A stretch of DNA of 64,000 bases, from assembly GCA_005656395.1 (NCBI GenBank), contig SRSI01000048.1:1550001-1614000 (forward strand), in the 5' to 3' direction. Under the pieces are notes generated by a model that searched no databases, was not told the DNA's origin, and saw nothing but the letters and a program-made list of their open reading frames with translations. Positions 60,162 through 64,000 of this stretch are shown one piece after another; positions within the stretch are counted from its first letter, which is position 1; every line of letters begins with the position of its first letter. Both the position numbers and the translations under genes were made by a program. Source of the DNA: Strongyloides papillosus. Taxonomy: Eukaryota > Nematoda > Chromadorea > Rhabditida > Strongyloididae.

Positions 60162-61775
60162 CTAAGTTCGATTTGGATCTTGAATTATATGCTTATACCT
60201 ATCCCAAGATGTGATATCATTAAAAAATATAAAATCATTCTTCGTACTTTGAAGGGAGACACAAAACTTTTCCATATAACTTTTCATAGTGTTTTGATTA
60301 AAAACTTCAGTATCACTAGCTCTTTGATTTTTAAAAAACTTTATTACCACAATCTTGACAGTCTCCGGAATCGATATAGCATAATACTGATCATATATAA
60401 AAACTTTTAAGTTTTTAAAAACACTCAAACAATCATTATCAATATTTGATATAAATCTAACTTGTAATATCTTTATATTTGGCATATATTGTGATATTAC
60501 TTCCGTTATGTCTTTTGTCAAAGTAAAACCATAATTTATATCTAATCTTTCAACAGTTGGAGGCATAATTGAAGCAAGGTATTTTATATTATCACTAAAC
60601 ATTTGTACTTTTAAACCGATTTTTTGATTGATATATTTATCAAAAGCAAGTGTTAGTATCTTTAGGTTTTTGCATGATTTTAATGATAATATTGGTGAGT
60701 ATAATCTTTCCATCCTTTGAAGTCCTTTCCCGATGTCAAAAAAGTTAAAATTGAGTACTAATTTTTGTAAATTTGAAAAACTTTGTAAGTTGCTCATTGT
60801 AAAGTAAAAGTTTCTGCACGTTAATATCCTATTAAAAATACATGTTGTATTATTTAGTATTGGAGAAAAATAATTACATTCCTCTATCGGGTATGGACTA
60901 TCATAATCTTCATTGGTTAGAGGAAATATATTAACAACTTTGTAAATAACTTTAACACCGTATTTTGAACCAATTCTAAAGAATAAATTTAAATATTTAA
61001 TAAGAACATGGTGAGAATCGTAAGTACTCAATAGAACAATCCTTGGATTTTTCCTCTTTGATAATTCACACAAAATATATTCTATTATAGTTGTATTGTT
61101 TTCAAGTTTATTGTATTTATACTCGTTAATCGTTCCCCAAACAAGGAGCTTGTGAAAATTTGGGAAACCTTCAAAAATATTTTTATTTAATTGGTTAAAA
61201 TTACATGGGTCATCCAAAAAAACATTAATTAACAACTCGATGCATGTAATATTTCGATGAGACATTAGACTTAATATAGGCAATGTCATATAATTATTAT
61301 CATTATAAATAACCAGAAAATCAAGGATTTTTCCATCTTTGCGAGTGTGACAATTTAAATTTATCTCCTCCACTATTTTTTTATAAAATAAGTCTTTTTC
61401 TTCAATATTTTGAACCATATTATGGACACGTATACAGATGATACCTTCTTCATTTATTAATTCATCATCACATCGGTTGATATCGCTTAATGTGTTTTCA
61501 CTGTGGTATTGCATCCTAAATTCAATATCATCTAATTCTGATATCTGCTGATCTTCCAAAATATCTTCTTTATTTTTAATATACACTCTTTGGACGTCCT
61601 TATACCATATAATCTTCTTTCTAATTTTATCATTTTGAATTAAGAACTTCATCTTATGACATGTTTTGGCAAGGTTTCCTATGTCACTACAAGATTTGAT
61701 ATTTTTGATAATATTTTTCCTTATTAATCCAATATTCATTAATCTCATAAATGAAATATTCTCTTCAGCATTCAT
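60162..61775 (-). CDS. F-box/LRR-like protein
   Basis: A single-exon 537-residue protein. No catalytic domain or signal peptide. The N-terminal 60 residues (LMNIGLIRKNIIKNIKSCSD then IGNLAKTCHKMKFLIQND) fit a divergent F-box, which recruits substrates to SCF ubiquitin ligases. The rest has irregular leucine-rich repeats, such as LVLNFNFFDIGKGLQRMERL, KNLKILTLAFDKY, TVERLDINYGF and MPNIKILQVRF. Such lineage-expanded F-box-like proteins are common in nematodes. The broken locus at 12340-13885 looks like a paralogue. Assignment to F-box rests on layout and not on a clear consensus. Alternative: a plain LRR-repeat protein. Confidence 0.55.
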   Translation of the reverse strand: MNAEENISFMRLMNIGLIRKNIIKNIKSCSDIGNLAKTCHKMKFLIQNDKIRKKIIWYKDVQRVYIKNKEDILEDQQISELDDIEFRMQYHSENTLSDINRCDDELINEEGIICIRVHNMVQNIEEKDLFYKKIVEEINLNCHTRKDGKILDFLVIYNDNNYMTLPILSLMSHRNITCIELLINVFLDDPCNFNQLNKNIFEGFPNFHKLLVWGTINEYKYNKLENNTTIIEYILCELSKRKNPRIVLLSTYDSHHVLIKYLNLFFRIGSKYGVKVIYKVVNIFPLTNEDYDSPYPIEECNYFSPILNNTTCIFNRILTCRNFYFTMSNLQSFSNLQKLVLNFNFFDIGKGLQRMERLYSPILSLKSCKNLKILTLAFDKYINQKIGLKVQMFSDNIKYLASIMPPTVERLDINYGFTLTKDITEVISQYMPNIKILQVRFISNIDNDCLSVFKNLKVFIYDQYYAISIPETVKIVVIKFFKNQRASDTEVFNQNTMKSYMEKFCVSLQSTKNDFIFFNDITSWDRYKHIIQDPNRT

Positions 61776-62839
61776 AATCTGTTCTTCTAGAAAAAAATAA
61801 TAAAAAGAAAAGTAATGAAAAAATTAAAAGAAAATACTTAATTTGATTGGCAGAAAAAGATGCAATGACATTTTATACAAAATATAAAACAAGCTTAATG
61901 TTTGAATATTCTTATAATATATAAGCAATACATAAATATAAAGTTACCTAAAACAAAAAATAAAAACTATATTAACAATAGTGCTACGATTTCACCTATT
62001 ATTGATAAATATTATTATTTTTATACAGTTTTACCAGAGGAGAAACCAAACATTAAGGTAAGCAGACAAAATTATGTTTCCTTATCTTATTATTATTCAT
62101 TTAGTTTGCTTTTTTACAAAAACTTTTAATGTAATGTTTGAATTTTAAATAAAATTAAAATGATGCATTAAAAAAACAAATATACTTTAGTTTAATATAA
62201 ATGTTTAGAAAACAATTTTACTCTTTAAAATATAAACATTCATATCCTCATCAATAATTTAAAAAATAAATAATTTTTTAACTACACAGAAACTTGATTT
62301 TTAATTATATTCATTATATCTAGTATAATAAGAAGTTATATAATACAGATAATTATAATAAAGTGAAGTATTATATACAAAATTTTAAATATTTACTTGC
62401 TTCCCATGACAGCTTTCAAAAATACATATATTATCTTTTTATTTATTGTTTTTTTATACAACAATAGATCAAAGAGTTGTAAAGGAAAATGATAACATAA
62501 ATTAGGAATATTTTTAAATGTATCTATAAATAAATAATGAGTGTTTTTTATATAATTGTAGAGGAAAGTTTAAATATTTGCTATCGTTTACATATATAAG
62601 AATAAAGTGTTGTTTATTGGGTGGTTTTCACTTCGACCTTCTTGATATATTTCTTTGACAAACTTTATGGCGACAAAGAACAAAACTTCTTAACACATTA
62701 TCTTTTATAATATCATAATGTTAATTATTAAAATTTCCATTTTTTAAAAATATTAGTAAAAAAATTTGCAAGTAACAAATATATTAAAAAAGATCAGTGT
62801 ATACTTATCAATCGTTAGCATCCCTTTACATTAAATATA
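61776..62839. other. Intergenic, AT-rich
   Basis: No supported gene; the plus ORF at 61902-62129 is AT-driven. Confidence 0.4.
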
Positions 62840-63933
62840 ATGAATATTGCAATTTTATTATTGTTTTATAATATCATCTTGATAAATGGGGAAATTATAA
62901 AAATTTCTAAGAATATCATTTAGATTACATGTTGATTTTTTACAAGAAAAAACTAACACAGTGAAACGGATAGAAAAATAAATGATACCCATTATCATAT
63001 AGAATATGAAGAACATTTTATCAAAAAGTTAGATTGTAATATGAGATCATGTCTAAATATATTCTCCAGAATTTCAAAAGATAAAAAAAGATGGAAGACT
63101 TAGGGTACCACAGAATCAGTTATGCAAAGAAAGTATAGGTTATTATGAATAAATGAGTGATTATGAGTATGGTAAAATACCAAGAACAACTTTTAATAGA
63201 TATATAAGCACAAATATATCAAGTTATTTAATTTATTCATATACATTAAATTTTTATGGAGATAGTGAAAATAAAAATAATATAACAGTTCAAAAAACAG
63301 TATATTTTGAAATTATGCCTAAAGAAAAAGAATCGATTATTCATAAAGAATATAGTTCAGATGTACTTAATGTAAAATTATGAAAAATCATATTGTAACA
63401 GCTGGTAGACTTGTCTATATTGAAGGTTTTGGAAAAGAGATAAAACAAATATAAGTGAAAAAACATTATTTGATTACAAAAATTTTAGTATTCCACAAGT
63501 CCAAGAATATCATGTAGTGTATATTGAAGAATGGAAGATTTATACTCTTTTAAACCAATAAAATAAATATTAAATAATATGGAAATTATTTGTTATTATG
63601 ATTATAGTAAAGATAAAAAAGCTTTATTAAATCAATACATACTTTTAAAGTAAGAAATACCAAAGATAAATCACTAGAGAAAGAAAGATAGGTATCTTTC
63701 AGTTGAAAAAGTATTGAATAATCTAATTTTAAATGTGATTTAGCTGAAAGCATGTATGATATAAATTTCTCGAGATGGTTAAAACAGTTATACATTGATA
63801 AAGGTGTCAAAGTTAAAAATCCATATTGGATACCAGTTGTTGATTCTGTTGAAAAAGATTTTGTGAGTAGTAGATACTAACATTTTATACAATTTTTTAG
63901 GAAACGTCAAAAGATACTATATTAGTAGGATAA
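62840..63933 (+). pseudogene. Frameshifted secreted-protein locus, unrecognised
   Basis: The first ATG (62840) gives MNIAILLLFYNIILINGEI, a good signal peptide, but the frame stops after about 30 residues. Coding-like text continues in other frames: HYHIEYEEHFIKKLDCNM, RSCLNIFSRISKDKK, then 63153-63383 (PRTTFNRYISTNISSYLIYS and TVQKTVYFEIMPKEKES), then VTAGRLVYIEGFGKE, DYKNFSIPQVQEYHVVYIEE, and SMYDINFSRWLKQLYIDKG with NPYWIPVVDSVEKDF. A 38-bp intron (63863-63900, with TACTAAC inside) leads to a short last exon ending at 63931-63933. At least four frame changes. I cannot name the family. It may be a decayed secreted protein gene, or an intact one with base errors. Confidence 0.4.
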
Positions 63934-64000
63934 AGTTAAAAATAGAATCATTAGAAGGGATGCTAGTTAATACAAAATCAGTTAGGAAACTTGGATTTTT

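Overview
This window is nuclear DNA of a nematode. It is very AT-rich, with introns of about 40 bases that mostly follow GTAAGT...TTTTAG, and it carries clear nematode-type genes: a mab-5 Hox gene, uaf-1, wah-1/AIF, pam-1, a serpentine chemoreceptor and F-box-like proteins. Base composition, short introns and gene content fit clade IV parasites such as Strongyloides. The genus is inference; no sequence search was possible.

Left part (1-21.6 kb) is ordinary conserved gene space. In order: mab-5 (+) with a 2.1-kb intron; the large U2AF subunit (-); an unrecognised broken locus (+); LSM7 (-); AIF/wah-1 (+), divergent from LSM7; a broken F-box-like gene (-); 3 kb without genes; a puromycin-sensitive M1 aminopeptidase (+); and an EHD/sarcalumenin-like GTPase (+). 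From about 6.98 to 13.45 kb nearly every gene is interrupted by single-base frameshifts, often at short homopolymers. Since several unrelated essential genes are hit together, local consensus error is more likely than decay.

Middle part (22.3-45.8 kb) is a large inverted duplication: two arms of about 3.65 kb, nearly identical, around a 16.2-kb spacer. Each arm carries a C1GalT-like glycosyltransferase gene and a small convergent secreted-protein ORF. The spacer is repeat-rich accessory DNA. It holds two paralogous genes for small secreted prepro-proteins with a lysine-rich C-terminal tail (one ends in a dibasic site plus an amphipathic, antimicrobial-peptide-like segment), fragments of unrelated genes (a glucosylceramidase-like C-terminus, the N-terminal half of a DEAD-box helicase, a frameshifted DENR), terminal-inverted-repeat elements, and an 11-unit satellite with a period near 187.5 bp.

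Right part (46.2-64 kb) opens with two tandem, apparently identical Ty3/gypsy-type retrotransposons sharing a central LTR (LTR-int-LTR-int-LTR), with one 5-bp target duplication flanking the whole array. Each leader has four regularly spaced hairpins. After this come a 7TM chemoreceptor-like gene, tRNA-Glu(TTC), a PMP3-family membrane peptide, an intact F-box/LRR-like gene, and a broken secreted-protein locus at the right edge.
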